64,000 nt of DNA from Halioglobus sp. (lineage in GTDB: Bacteria > Pseudomonadota > Gammaproteobacteria > Pseudomonadales > Halieaceae). Under the pieces are notes generated by a model. That model was not told where the DNA came from. It did not search any database and saw only the letters and a program-made list of their open reading frames with translations. Shown here in pieces: positions 34,951 through 44,478 of this stretch. The position numbers and the translations under genes are program-made. The stretch covers positions 1 through 64,000 of the forward strand of contig JAGRIE010000019.1 of assembly GCA_020443425.1 (NCBI GenBank), written 5' to 3'. The stretch's first letter is position 1; every line of letters starts with the position of its first letter.

Positions 34951-36723
34951 TCATAGTCCCTGCGTCTGCAGCCACAGTTCGAGCAGACCCACCTGCCAGA
35001 GCTTCGAGCCGCGCAGCGGTGTGATGTGTTCCTGCGGGTTCTCCAGCAGCGTCGCGATATAGTCGGCGCGGTAGAGGTTGCGGTGCCTCGCCGTGTCGCT
35101 GAGCAGGGCGTCGCGCACATAATCGAGCAGGGGACCCTGCAGGTACTTCAGCGCGGGTACCGGAAAATACCCCTTGGGCCGGTCTATTACCGCTGCCGGC
35201 ACCACCGAGCGCGCCGCCTCCTTCAATACTTTCTTACCGCCCTGCCCGAGCTTGTGCCTGGCGGGAATACGGGCGGCGAACTCCACCAGCTTGTGGTCGA
35301 GGAACGGCACGCGCGCTTCCAGGCCCCAGGCCATGGTCATATTGTCGACGCGCTTGACAGGATCGTCCACCAGCATGGTGTCGGTATCTATGCGCAGGGC
35401 CTTGTCGACTGAATCATCTGCGCCGGGCCGTGCAAAATGCGCCCGCACAAACTCGCCGGCGGCATCGCCCTGCGTGTATTCGTCATTCATCAGACGACAG
35501 TACTCCGCGTAGTCGCGATCAAAAAAAGCCGTGCGGTAGTCCTCAAACGGCTGCTCGCTGCCGACCATAGGCGGGTACCAGTGGTAGCCGCCGAACACTT
35601 CATCGGCACCCTGCCCGCTCTGCACCGCACGGCAGGACTTCGCGACCTCGCGCGACAACAGGTAGAAGCCGATACAGTCGTGACTCACCATCGGCTCTGA
35701 CATCGCAGCGATCGCCGCCGGCAGTTCCTGCAGCAGTTCCGCTGCCGACACATTGATCTTGTGATGCTGCGTCGCGAACTCCTCTGCGATGATGTCGGAG
35801 TACTTGAACTCATCGCCCTGCTCGCCATTGACGGACTCAAAGCCCACAGAGAAAGTATGCAGGCCGCTGGTACCCGCTTCGGCCATCAGGCCCACGAGCA
35901 GGCTGGAATCAATACCACCCGAGAGCAGCACGCCGACATCGACTGCCGCCAGCTGTCGCTTGCGCACAGCGTCACGCAACTCCTCCAGCAGCGCGTCGCG
36001 CCAGCTCTCGAAACTGCGCGCCTCGTCCTCTGCACTGCGGTCAAAACACAGCTGCCAGTAGCGCCGCTGGTTTATCGTGCCGTCGGCCTCAATCGTCATC
36101 GTCGTCGCCGGCGGAAGTTTCCGGACACCGCGCACAATGGTCTCGTCCGGCGGCACTACGGCATGGAAGCTCATGTAGAAATTCAGCGCGCGGGGATCCA
36201 GCGAGGTGTCGATGTCACCACCGGCCAGCAGCGCAGGCAGGCTGGATGCAAAGCGTATACGCCGCTCGTCCCGCGAGTAATACAGCGGCTTGATGCCGAG
36301 CCGGTCGCGCGCGAGGAAGGTACGGCCGCTGTCACGCTCCCAGATTGCCAACGCGAACATACCCTCGAAACGGGTGACACAGGCCTCCCCCCACTCCCGG
36401 TAAGCCTTCAGGACAACCTCGGTGTCACCATCGGAATAAAAGGTGTGCCCCAACTGCTGCAGCTCTGCGCGCAGCGCCGGGTAGTTGTAAATTGCACCGT
36501 TGAAGACGATCCCGACACCCAGGTGTGGATCTATCATGGGCTGTTGCGATGCCGCCGACAGATCCATGATGCGCAGGCGGCGATGGCCAAAGCCCCGATT
36601 TCCCTGCAGGCTGATCCCGTGGTCGTCTGGACCACGCGATATCATTTTGTCGTTGATTGCCTGTAACCGCTCCGGCTTAACCATCGCCCCGTCAAATCGA
36701 ACTTCACCACAAATGCCGCACAC
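34951..36723 (-). CDS. asnO: N-acetylglutaminylglutamine amidotransferase (asparagine synthase-like)
   Basis: The 590-residue protein has a class II glutaminase domain with nucleophile Cys2 (MCGICGEVRFDG). A PP-loop ATP-pyrophosphatase domain follows with SGGIDSS at 268-274. It is of asparagine synthase B type. Its place directly upstream of the NAGGN synthetase gene identifies it as the enzyme that amidates the dipeptide's C-terminus to give NAGGN. The start is GTG 36723, so that Cys follows the initiator; AGGAG lies about 11 bases upstream. It is the first gene of the NAGGN operon. Confidence 0.92.
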   Translation of the reverse strand: MCGICGEVRFDGAMVKPERLQAINDKMISRGPDDHGISLQGNRGFGHRRLRIMDLSAASQQPMIDPHLGVGIVFNGAIYNYPALRAELQQLGHTFYSDGDTEVVLKAYREWGEACVTRFEGMFALAIWERDSGRTFLARDRLGIKPLYYSRDERRIRFASSLPALLAGGDIDTSLDPRALNFYMSFHAVVPPDETIVRGVRKLPPATTMTIEADGTINQRRYWQLCFDRSAEDEARSFESWRDALLEELRDAVRKRQLAAVDVGVLLSGGIDSSLLVGLMAEAGTSGLHTFSVGFESVNGEQGDEFKYSDIIAEEFATQHHKINVSAAELLQELPAAIAAMSEPMVSHDCIGFYLLSREVAKSCRAVQSGQGADEVFGGYHWYPPMVGSEQPFEDYRTAFFDRDYAEYCRLMNDEYTQGDAAGEFVRAHFARPGADDSVDKALRIDTDTMLVDDPVKRVDNMTMAWGLEARVPFLDHKLVEFAARIPARHKLGQGGKKVLKEAARSVVPAAVIDRPKGYFPVPALKYLQGPLLDYVRDALLSDTARHRNLYRADYIATLLENPQEHITPLRGSKLWQVGLLELWLQTQGL

Positions 36724-36830
36724 AGGCGCTGTATCTCCTCATAGTAAATGATCAGAGCGATGCGCCGGAACGATACGAACCGCCCGTATGGCACCCCGCC
36801 CTGCTAGTGGACGTCGGTTGACCGCCGCGT

Positions 36831-36858
36831 GCAGGCGAGGGGGCTACCCGTCGCCTGC
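36831..36858. terminator. Hairpin between sodB and the NAGGN operon
   Basis: Arms GCAGGCGA (36831-36838) and TCGCCTGC (36851-36858) form a perfect 8-bp stem with a 12-base loop. It lies 12 bases past the sodB stop on the minus strand. There is no T run, so it may end sodB transcription only weakly or with Rho. The rest of the 147-base gap upstream of asnO shows no clear promoter. Confidence 0.45.
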
Positions 36859-36870
36859 TGCGCCTCCTGT

Positions 36871-37470
36871 TCAACTGCCCTGCGAGCCGAAATTGGCTTC
36901 TGCAAACTCCCAGTTGATCAGCTTGTCGAGCACCGCATCCAGGTATGCACCGCGGTCATTCTGGTAGTCGAGGTAGTAGGCGTGTTCCCATACATCGATG
37001 GTGAGCAGCGGTAAACAGGTGTCAGACAGCGGGTTCTCCGCGTCCGAGGTGCTGATGACCTGCAGGCATTTCTTGTCCCTGTCGAACACCAGCCAGGCCC
37101 AGCCGGAGCCAAAGGCACCGGCCGCGACAGTGTGCAATTCCTTCTTCAGCGCAGCGACCGAACCGAAATCGCGCTCTATCTGGTCACGCAGCGCGCCAGC
37201 AGAGGGCTCGGTGCTGCTACTGGGTGCAATGCTCTGCCAGTAAAAACTGTGGTTCCAGACCTGGGCTGCGTTGTTGAAAATGCCGCCCTGCGAGGTTCGC
37301 ATGATCTGTTCCAGCGACATCGCGCGCCGCTCGTCGTTCTCCAGCGCCTTGTCGAGTTTTGTCATATAGCCCTTGTGGTGCTTGTGGTAGTGAAACTCCA
37401 CTGTGCGTTGGCTGATGTGCGGTTCCAGCGCATCCTCGGCGAATGGCAGTGGTTCAAGCGTAAAGTCCAT
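36871..37470 (-). CDS. sodB: Superoxide dismutase [Fe]
   Basis: The 199-residue protein has the four metal ligands of Fe/Mn superoxide dismutases: His27, His74, Asp159 and His163 (DVWEHAYYLDYQ). Gln70 in the GIFNNAAQ signature is the residue that favours iron. It dismutates superoxide to hydrogen peroxide and oxygen in the cytoplasm. A strong GAGGAG-like ribosome site lies just upstream of ATG 37470. It is followed by a hairpin at 36831-36858 and lies downstream of fadE on the same strand, 115 bases away. Confidence 0.96.
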   Translation of the reverse strand: MDFTLEPLPFAEDALEPHISQRTVEFHYHKHHKGYMTKLDKALENDERRAMSLEQIMRTSQGGIFNNAAQVWNHSFYWQSIAPSSSTEPSAGALRDQIERDFGSVAALKKELHTVAAGAFGSGWAWLVFDRDKKCLQVISTSDAENPLSDTCLPLLTIDVWEHAYYLDYQNDRGAYLDAVLDKLINWEFAEANFGSQGS

Positions 37471-37585
37471 GTGTCCTCCTCAATGGGTCGCGACCGGCTG
37501 GCAGCGGCAGTTTGCCGACACCGCCAGCGCGACGATACAGTGTTGCCCCTGAAAAATATGCATTATCCGTGCCACCATCACGGGC

Positions 37586-40012
37586 TCAGGGGTTATCCGG
37601 TGGGTTCTCTGGCAGCTGATCAAAATGATCGGTAAGCAGGCAATCGTAACGCCGTGCGTCGTAAGTGGCCAGTGCAACCACATCCCCGGCGCTGATAATC
37701 CCTTTTCCTGCAGCCTCCTGCAGGGCGCCATCGAGATCACTCGACGCCAGCTCGCCTTTGCTGCGTGCCCTGCAGAACGCCTGCCACGCATCGTCCACAT
37801 CCAACAACATCTGGTAGGTTGTTTCAAGCCGCCCGACCGCATCCTCCGGATCGCTGCTGACGTAGACCATGTTCGCGAGCGCCTCGCGCACCGGATTCGG
37901 TTCCATGATCAACTCACCCAACTCCCGGACCAGGTCGTCGCCGGCCGGCTGCACGGCACTGCCGGGTGGCAGGCAGATAAATTGCAGCACGCGCCCCAGC
38001 GTGCGCAGCGGAAAGTTGCGGCAGAACGCCGCCAGTGATCGCTGCGCCGCCGCCAGTGACTGTCGCAGTGCGAACTCGGCATGCCTGTCGGCGGCCTCAC
38101 TCTGGGCATTGGAATCGTGGTATTTCAATATGCTGCAGGCGATGAACAGCTCACTGTGCACGTCGCCCAGCCGCGCCGACAGCAACTCCCGCCGTTTCAG
38201 GTCGCCGCCGAGCGCACCCAGCGCCACATCTGCGCACACGGCGAGGGCCGCGCTGAGCTGGTTGATCCGCTGGTACCATCGCCTGCTGAACTGGCTGGCA
38301 TGAGCGGGCGCTGCGCTGAAACGCGATACTGTGACACCGGTCCACAGCAGGCGGGCGACATTGTTGCCGACATGACCGAGATGCTTCAGGAACAGGGGTT
38401 CAAATTCATCGACACCCTCCTGTTCATCATCGCGCTGCAGCGCCAGCATCTCATCGAACAGGTAGGGGTGGCAGCGCAGCGCACCCTGGCCGAAGATCAT
38501 CAGTGAGCGCGTGAGGATATTGGCGCCCTCAACCGTAATCGCGACCGGCAGCGCATGATACGCGGAGGCCATGAAATTGCGCGGGCCGAGTTGTATCGCG
38601 CGGCCACTCACCACATCCATTCCGTGGTTCACCAGGCGCCGCATACGCTCGGTAGCATGGTATTTCGCCATCGCGGTCAGTACCGAGGGTGCGCCTTCAT
38701 CCAGGCCGCGAGTCACCAGCTGCCGCATGGCTTCCAGCGCATAGGCACCGGCTGCGATATCCGCAGTGACTTCCTGCACGCCCTCGAACTTGCCCACCTC
38801 GATATTGAACTGGCGGCGGACACGCGCGAATGCACCCACCGTGAGATAGCACATCTCGCCACTGGCAGTGGCCAGTGCCGGCAGTGAAACACCACGCCCC
38901 GCGGCCAGGCATTCGATCAGCATGCGCCAGCCCTTGCCGGCCATTTCAGCGCCGCCGATGATCCAGTCCACCGGGATGAATACATTGTCGCCCTTGATGG
39001 GGCCGTTCATGAAAGGCACACCCGGGTTGTGCCGCTTGCCGATTTCGATGCCCGGGTGATCAGCGGGCAACAGCGCACAGGTAATACCGTAGTCCACGGT
39101 GTCGGGATCGCCGAGCAAGCCCTCGGGATCACGCAACTGGAATGCCAGTCCCACCACAGTGGCAACCGGTGCCAGGGTGATCCAGCGCTTGCTGAAAGTG
39201 AGCTTGAGCCCAAGCACCTGCTCGCCGTCGTACTCGCCCATACAGACAGTGCCGACATCAGGAATGGCGCCGGCATCAGAGCCCGCTTCGGGGCCGGTGA
39301 GACCGAAACACGGCAGCTCCGACCCGTTCGCAAGCCCGGGCAACCAGCGCTGCTTCTGCTCATCGGTACCGTACTTGACCAGCAACTCACCCGGCCCCAG
39401 TGAATTCGGCACCATCGCCGTCACGGCGGCGGTGATCGAGCGGCTGGCAATCTTGCTCATGATACGGCTCTGGGCGTAGGGGCTGAACGCTCTGCCACCG
39501 TACTCCTCAGGAATGATCAAACCAAAGAACCCGTGCTCGCGCAGGTACTGCCAGGTTTCAGGCGACAGGTCCTGCCGCTGCTGTACATCCCAGTCGTCGA
39601 TCAGGTGGCACAGTGCCTCCACTTCAGTATCGAGAAAGGACTGCTCCGCCTCAGTCAATTGCGCCAGGGCGATGCGGTCGAACCGGTTCCAGTCGGGGCT
39701 GCCGCTGAAGATATCCTTCTCCCACCAGGTGGTGCCCGCTTCCAGCGCTTCCCGCTCGGTACTGCTCATCGCCGGCAGCGCCTCTCGCAACTGCCGGAAC
39801 ACCGGCTCCGTCACGAACTGGCGGCGCAGCGTTGCGGCATTCAGCACCGCCGCGACGATCGCGGTGAGCAACAGTAGCAGCCACCCACCATCGCCGAATA
39901 CCGTCAACACCAGGGCCCCGACCACCATGACCACCGAGCCGGTCGCCAGCGATAGCCGGTAGTAGAACACCGCGGCCAGTAACATCAGGAACAATAGAAT
40001 GGACAACAACAT
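37586..40012 (-). CDS. fadE: Acyl-CoA dehydrogenase, FadE type
   Basis: The 808-residue protein is of the long, membrane-associated FadE kind. Two hydrophobic N-terminal segments (about residues 1-55) precede a dehydrogenase core containing FGLTGPEAGSDAG, the conserved flavin-binding region, and a C-terminal extension of the DUF1974 type. It carries out the first beta-oxidation step, oxidising acyl-CoA to trans-2-enoyl-CoA. The frame is complete. The sodB gene follows on the same strand after 115 bases; no strong regulatory site for a FadR-type repressor was recognised. Confidence 0.93.
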   Translation of the reverse strand: MLLSILLFLMLLAAVFYYRLSLATGSVVMVVGALVLTVFGDGGWLLLLLTAIVAAVLNAATLRRQFVTEPVFRQLREALPAMSSTEREALEAGTTWWEKDIFSGSPDWNRFDRIALAQLTEAEQSFLDTEVEALCHLIDDWDVQQRQDLSPETWQYLREHGFFGLIIPEEYGGRAFSPYAQSRIMSKIASRSITAAVTAMVPNSLGPGELLVKYGTDEQKQRWLPGLANGSELPCFGLTGPEAGSDAGAIPDVGTVCMGEYDGEQVLGLKLTFSKRWITLAPVATVVGLAFQLRDPEGLLGDPDTVDYGITCALLPADHPGIEIGKRHNPGVPFMNGPIKGDNVFIPVDWIIGGAEMAGKGWRMLIECLAAGRGVSLPALATASGEMCYLTVGAFARVRRQFNIEVGKFEGVQEVTADIAAGAYALEAMRQLVTRGLDEGAPSVLTAMAKYHATERMRRLVNHGMDVVSGRAIQLGPRNFMASAYHALPVAITVEGANILTRSLMIFGQGALRCHPYLFDEMLALQRDDEQEGVDEFEPLFLKHLGHVGNNVARLLWTGVTVSRFSAAPAHASQFSRRWYQRINQLSAALAVCADVALGALGGDLKRRELLSARLGDVHSELFIACSILKYHDSNAQSEAADRHAEFALRQSLAAAQRSLAAFCRNFPLRTLGRVLQFICLPPGSAVQPAGDDLVRELGELIMEPNPVREALANMVYVSSDPEDAVGRLETTYQMLLDVDDAWQAFCRARSKGELASSDLDGALQEAAGKGIISAGDVVALATYDARRYDCLLTDHFDQLPENPPDNP

Positions 40013-40127
40013 AGGACTTCCCCTCTCCAGCGAATGACAGCGTCATCGATACCGCTGCGTTAACCATAGTAGACATCGTGAACGGCGTAAAATTCACCGT
40101 GCTGTGCTTGTTTCGGGCGACACTGCG

Positions 40128-41456
40128 CTACGCCTCGTGCAGCCGTCGCAACCAGAGGTAACCGAGCACACCCGCGAGGGCCGATGTCACCAGTATGGCG
40201 ATTTTTGCCCCGTCCAGCAGCGCGCTGGATGTGAAACTCAGGTCCGCGATGAAAATGGACATGGTAAACCCCATGCCGCCCAGCATGGCGACGCCCACCA
40301 CATGTCTCGGGGTCACGCCCGTCGGCAGCGTACCCAGTCCAAGCCTCAGGCTGAGCCAACTCAGCAGGCTGATTCCCGCAACCTTGCCGACAAGCAAGCC
40401 AAGCACCACACCCCAGGTCACGGGACTGGCCGCGACATTGGCAAGAAACGACGCGCTCACCGGAATACCCGCATTCACCAGCGCGAACAGCGGCAGAATC
40501 ACCACCAGCACGGGCCGCTCCAGCGAACGCTCCCAGCGGCGCAGCGGTGTGGTCGCTGATTTCGCCACATGTCCCACCGCGGCGACCGTCTCGTGCTGCT
40601 CGGGGTCGGTCAGGATGTCCTCCCCGCGACGATCCCTGCGCATCGCCTCGAGCCGGGTAGCCAGGTGCTTGGAGTGATCGACAAACCATTTGCGGCCCCG
40701 CTCGGCCCGCGCCGGCACCGTCACTGCCAGCAGCACACCGGCGACCGTGCCGTGGACGCCCCCGGCGACAAGCAGCGCCCACAGCGCGCCGCCCAACAAC
40801 AGGTAAAAGGTGATATGTCGCAAGCCGAGCCAGTTGCAAAGCACCAGGCCCGACACGCACACCAGCGCCCACTCAATGTAAAGCGGCGTCAGTGACTCGG
40901 TGTAAAACAGTGCGATCACGAGAATCGCACCGAGATCGTCGATAATCGCAAAGGCCACCAGGAAGGCCTTCAACCCAGCGGGCACCCGGTCCCCCAGCAA
41001 CAGCAGCACAGCCAGTGCAAAGGCGGTATCGGTAGCCATCGGGATACCCCAGCCCACCAGTCCGGGCGACTGGAAATTGATGGCGCCATAGATCAGTGCG
41101 GGGAACAGCATGCCGCCTGCCGCGGCGGCCAGCACCGTCGTCGCGAGCCGGGCATCCTGCAGTTCGCCGACCAGCAGCTCACGCTTGATTTCCAGCCCGA
41201 GCACCAGAAAGAAAATCGTCATCAACCCATCGTTGACGACGGCGTGCAGCTGGAATTCCAGCTGTTGCTCACCGAAGGCGACACTGATGGGTAGATGTAT
41301 AATCTCAAAATACTGTGGCGCCCAAGGGGAATTGGCCAGAACCAGGGCTGCGACTGTCGCCGCGATCAAAAAACCACTGGACGCGGTTTCATCGCGCACA
41401 AACGCCTGGATCGGGGACAGTATGGATTCAACTTTTTGCTCCAGCTGCTTGCTCAA
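40128..41456 (-). CDS. nhaA: Na+/H+ antiporter NhaA
   Basis: The 442-residue protein has NhaA-type helices and the essential double Asp in AFAIIDDLGAILVIALFY, plus ATDTAFALAVL and LGGMGFTMSIFIADL. It exports Na+ in exchange for H+ at the inner membrane. TTG 41456 is proposed as start because GGAGAAACC sits just before it and the protein then begins SKQLEQKVESILSP like relatives. The alternative GTG at 41510 lacks a good ribosome site. A 9-codon frame (MTDTTMEKP) starts at 41480 and its TGA stop overlaps the TTG start. The protein has a longer loop of about 40 residues before the C-terminal half (RDRRGEDILTDPEQHETV). Confidence 0.93.
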   Translation of the reverse strand: MSKQLEQKVESILSPIQAFVRDETASSGFLIAATVAALVLANSPWAPQYFEIIHLPISVAFGEQQLEFQLHAVVNDGLMTIFFLVLGLEIKRELLVGELQDARLATTVLAAAAGGMLFPALIYGAINFQSPGLVGWGIPMATDTAFALAVLLLLGDRVPAGLKAFLVAFAIIDDLGAILVIALFYTESLTPLYIEWALVCVSGLVLCNWLGLRHITFYLLLGGALWALLVAGGVHGTVAGVLLAVTVPARAERGRKWFVDHSKHLATRLEAMRRDRRGEDILTDPEQHETVAAVGHVAKSATTPLRRWERSLERPVLVVILPLFALVNAGIPVSASFLANVAASPVTWGVVLGLLVGKVAGISLLSWLSLRLGLGTLPTGVTPRHVVGVAMLGGMGFTMSIFIADLSFTSSALLDGAKIAILVTSALAGVLGYLWLRRLHEA

Positions 41457-41542
41457 GGTTTCTCCATGGTGGTGTCTGTCATGAAGATCAAGCAAGGAGC
41501 GTACCAGCACGCCCGGCGCAATACCCAGGCCTGCCAGGAGTA

Positions 41543-42856
41543 CTACTGAACAGGCTGTCGCGCGGTGACCCGGACCAGTTTCCGGTAGCGTTGACGAAAA
41601 TCCTTGAGATCGTAATCCATGTGACTGCCGCGCTCAGTGGTCTCGCTGAGTAGTCGCCCCTGCTCGGCAATACACGCCAAACGGTCGGCCAGTGTGGTGA
41701 GCTCGGCGAGCCGGATCAGCGAGTCCGCCAGTGAGATCAACACCGGTACATTACTGCTGGCGAACTGGCGCGAGGGTGCGTAGAACGCTTTGAGAATACC
41801 GGAGAAATCTGTGTAGCGCGCCAACAGTCGCGGCGCGCCGTCGCCATCGAGAAACACTTTTCCCGGCAGCTGGCGGTCGACAATCTGCGCCACCGCCATG
41901 CTGAACCAGTCGATGCAGGTGATGGCCGTGCCCGGGTCATTGATCCCGGGCGACAGCGCCCGGGCCGCCAGCTGGTTCAACTGGGTGATCGGGAATTCAG
42001 GATCCTGTACGGGATTGCGCATCGGCCCGGTGCGCACGAAACCGCGCAGCGCTGCGACAGCGGCATCGTCCAGTTCAAGCCCGTCGCCGTACAGTATCAC
42101 CAGGCCATTTCCGGGCAGCAGGAAATCGCCCGCCCTCACACGCAACTGCGACACACAGTCATGCGCCACGCACCAGGCGACGATGCCGACGTAGTCGACT
42201 GTCTGCACGTATCCGCGGGCGCGCGCTCCGATCACGGTGGGCCTGTGGCGGCGCGCCCGGCGACGCCAGGCCAGCGTATCGTCGCTGCGATTGGACTGGT
42301 GCTTCGAGGCAGTCAGCTCCCGCAGCGAGGCCTGCAGTTCGCCACCGATTCGCTCGATAATCTGGTCGGCCTGCAGGTCCGTGGCCGTGCGGTGAATGAA
42401 GTGGATAAATCCGACCAGCGAGGCAATCGTCATCGCCAGCGCGGCGATCACGGTAATACCCGGTTGGTCGCTCTCGTTGTAGCGGGAGAGGACGAGCAGG
42501 CAGTACAGGCTGGTGCCCAGGAACATGCCGAGGCTGACTTTACTGCCTTTGTCACCGAGGAAATGCCGCAGTATCTTGGGCCCGTACTGCCCAGAGGTCA
42601 GCGTCAGCGCCACCATCGTTACCGAGAAGACCACGCCCCCGACACTGAGCACGGAGCCGGCAATGACACCCAGCACATCCCGCGCCGAATTGACATCCAT
42701 CGCAAAAAAGCGCGAATCGGCGGCGTGCCACGCCATCTCCCTTTCCACCCAGGGCAGGCTCACAGCCAGGAAGAGGGCCAGCAGGCACAGCAGCGCGGGA
42801 ATAAACCAGATGCTTTGTTGCAGTGTTTCGCGCAGTGCGAGCAGTTTCAGCTTCAT
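41543..42856 (-). CDS. DUF2254 integral membrane protein
   Basis: The 437-residue protein has four membrane helices in the first third, including VVFSVTMVALTLTSGQYGPKIL typical of DUF2254. A soluble C-terminal part follows with PGINDPGTAITCIDW, the other family mark. Function is unknown; the family is inferred to be an inner-membrane protein, perhaps a channel-like or signalling protein. It precedes nhaA by 86 bases and follows the AI-2E gene by 49 bases on the same strand, so the three may be transcribed together. Confidence 0.88.
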   Translation of the reverse strand: MKLKLLALRETLQQSIWFIPALLCLLALFLAVSLPWVEREMAWHAADSRFFAMDVNSARDVLGVIAGSVLSVGGVVFSVTMVALTLTSGQYGPKILRHFLGDKGSKVSLGMFLGTSLYCLLVLSRYNESDQPGITVIAALAMTIASLVGFIHFIHRTATDLQADQIIERIGGELQASLRELTASKHQSNRSDDTLAWRRRARRHRPTVIGARARGYVQTVDYVGIVAWCVAHDCVSQLRVRAGDFLLPGNGLVILYGDGLELDDAAVAALRGFVRTGPMRNPVQDPEFPITQLNQLAARALSPGINDPGTAITCIDWFSMAVAQIVDRQLPGKVFLDGDGAPRLLARYTDFSGILKAFYAPSRQFASSNVPVLISLADSLIRLAELTTLADRLACIAEQGRLLSETTERGSHMDYDLKDFRQRYRKLVRVTARQPVQ

Positions 42857-42905
42857 ACATTCATCCGTGCTGTTAACGCGCCCACCCGAGGGGGCGCTTA
42901 CGGGC

Positions 42906-44081
42906 TCAGGACTTGGTTTCCACCAACGCCACCCAATAGGTCATCACATTCAACTGGGTGGCGACAAGCTTGAGGCAGACCAGCAGTGGCACCGCTATCA
43001 GCACACCGACAGGCCCCCACAGCCAGCCCCAGATCAACAGCCACAGTATCAGGATCAACGGGTTCAGGCGCATGTTCTGGCCGAGCACCGTCGGCGTGAC
43101 GAACTGCGACTCCAGTGTGTTCAGGCCAAAGAATATCGCGGCCGGCAGCAGTGCCGCCAGTTCGACCCCGTACTGGATGACCCCGGCGATAGAGAGAATG
43201 GAAATACTGATGAAGGTACCGACGTAGGGCGCGTAGTTGAGCAACCCCACCATCGCCCCCCACAGCACGGCGTCCTCTACCCCCAGCAGCCACAGTACTG
43301 AGCCGGTCACAAAGCCCAAAGTCGCATTGATGACAGTGACCGTGAGGATGTAGCGAGACAACTCCTGCCGCAGCCTGCCCACCAGCAGCATGGCGCGGCG
43401 CTTGTTGCGAATCATCGGCAGCAGGTTGATGCAATTGTCATAGAGTCCCGGCCCGTAGATAAGCAGGAACAGCAGCAGGATCAACCAGATCGCACACTGA
43501 GCGAGGATGAACGGTGCCACACCCAGCATTGAGAGCACGATATCGATACCACCCTTCTTGACACTCTCCACCAGTGCGCTGTCCGGCGGCGGTTCCGGCT
43601 CAGGCTCCACCTGCTCGTCTTCACCGCCGAAGAACTTGGAAAAACTGAAGCCCGTCTCGCGTTCCGGCACCGGTTCGACCGGTTTTGGCGCCTCCGGACT
43701 CAGGCTCTCACTGATATCGGTCAAACCCTCTGTGACGGTCTCTGTCAGCTCAGGCAATTTTTCCAGCCATTTTTGCGCCGGCTCGGCCAGTTCTATCGTC
43801 AACACCACAAAGGGGCCGCCGAGCAGGCACAGCAGCAGGACGGAAGAGAGCGAACGCGGCACGTGAAGGCGCTTCAACCCCGATACCAGCGGGCTCAGCA
43901 GCAGTGAAAAGAACAGCGCGACGGCGATCGGCAGCAACAGCGACCTCGCTGAATACAGGGCGTACAACACCGCCAGGGTCGCCACACAGTACAGCGATAC
44001 GCGCAGCCCGAGATGCTGGTGCATCAACTCCATCAACGGCTGTTCATCTTGCCGGGGCTGGTCGTGCTCGGACTGGGTCAT
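42906..44081 (-). CDS. AI-2E family transporter (TqsA/PerM-like)
   Basis: The 391-residue protein has the eight-helix plan of this family. Conserved positions include SLLLSPLVSGLKRLHVPRSL, MVGLLNYAPYVGTFI and LRLNPLILILWLLIWGWLWGP with small differences. An unusual acidic, Pro/Glu-rich stretch (about residues 128-175) interrupts the central periplasmic region. Members export autoinducer-2 or other solutes, or act as Na+/H+ antiporters; the substrate cannot be assigned. ATG 44081 (MTQSEH) was chosen as start; the longer version to 44405 is not supported. Downstream lie DUF2254 and nhaA. Confidence 0.9.
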   Translation of the reverse strand: MTQSEHDQPRQDEQPLMELMHQHLGLRVSLYCVATLAVLYALYSARSLLLPIAVALFFSLLLSPLVSGLKRLHVPRSLSSVLLLCLLGGPFVVLTIELAEPAQKWLEKLPELTETVTEGLTDISESLSPEAPKPVEPVPERETGFSFSKFFGGEDEQVEPEPEPPPDSALVESVKKGGIDIVLSMLGVAPFILAQCAIWLILLLFLLIYGPGLYDNCINLLPMIRNKRRAMLLVGRLRQELSRYILTVTVINATLGFVTGSVLWLLGVEDAVLWGAMVGLLNYAPYVGTFISISILSIAGVIQYGVELAALLPAAIFFGLNTLESQFVTPTVLGQNMRLNPLILILWLLIWGWLWGPVGVLIAVPLLVCLKLVATQLNVMTYWVALVETKS

Positions 44082-44241
44082 GGGGTTTCTCTCGCATTGG
44101 CGCAGGGCGATGACATCATAGCAGTAACCGTGCCAGACCGTTGCAGCCTGTTTCGCGGGAGCCGATAGCGGCGGCGCACCGAGCCGGACTGCCGGGCGGG
44201 CGGCGAACACTGCGCTCAGCGCAGGAAAACCCTGCCCGGCT

Positions 44242-44256
44242 TTGTAAAAACTACAA
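44242..44256. promoter_or_regulatory. Inverted repeat TTGTA-N5-TACAA upstream of the sigma-54 promoter
   Basis: A perfect 5-bp inverted repeat with a 5-base spacer lies about 150 bases upstream of the sigma-54-like promoter at 44399. That is the distance at which an enhancer-binding protein would act by DNA looping. Short repeats arise by chance, so this is only a candidate. The rest of the 397-base gap 44082-44478 contains no gene that I can support. Confidence 0.3.
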
Positions 44257-44398
44257 CCGCTGTTGCAATAATCGGCGCTATGCAACACCGGGAGCGCCTC
44301 GGGCTTCTGCCCGGCTACCACCCTGCCACCGGCTTTTCCCGCTGCCGGTCGCTGCACAGCAGTGGCCGGCGCGCCCCTGGGCTGGGGCGCGGAATTTG

Positions 44399-44415
44399 TT
44401 GGCACGGATACTGCT
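44399..44415 (+). promoter_or_regulatory. Sigma-54 (-24/-12) promoter candidate
   Basis: The 17-mer TTGGCACGGATACTGCT matches the consensus YTGGCACGRNNNTTGCW in all defined positions except one (C for T at position 13). The invariant GG and GC are 10 bases apart as required. It predicts transcription from about 44426, 53 bases before the first gene of the ElaB-type cluster. Confidence 0.7.
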
Positions 44416-44478
44416 TTCTCTGGTTACACGTTCGCCACTGACGGTGAATCCTCAGCAACCTCACAAGGGAGTAACACC

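Noticed and set aside
33425..35062. A 545-codon plus-strand frame across the NAGGN synthetase gene
   Set aside because: It is antisense to a recognised GNAT/ATP-grasp protein and its translation shows no family pattern.
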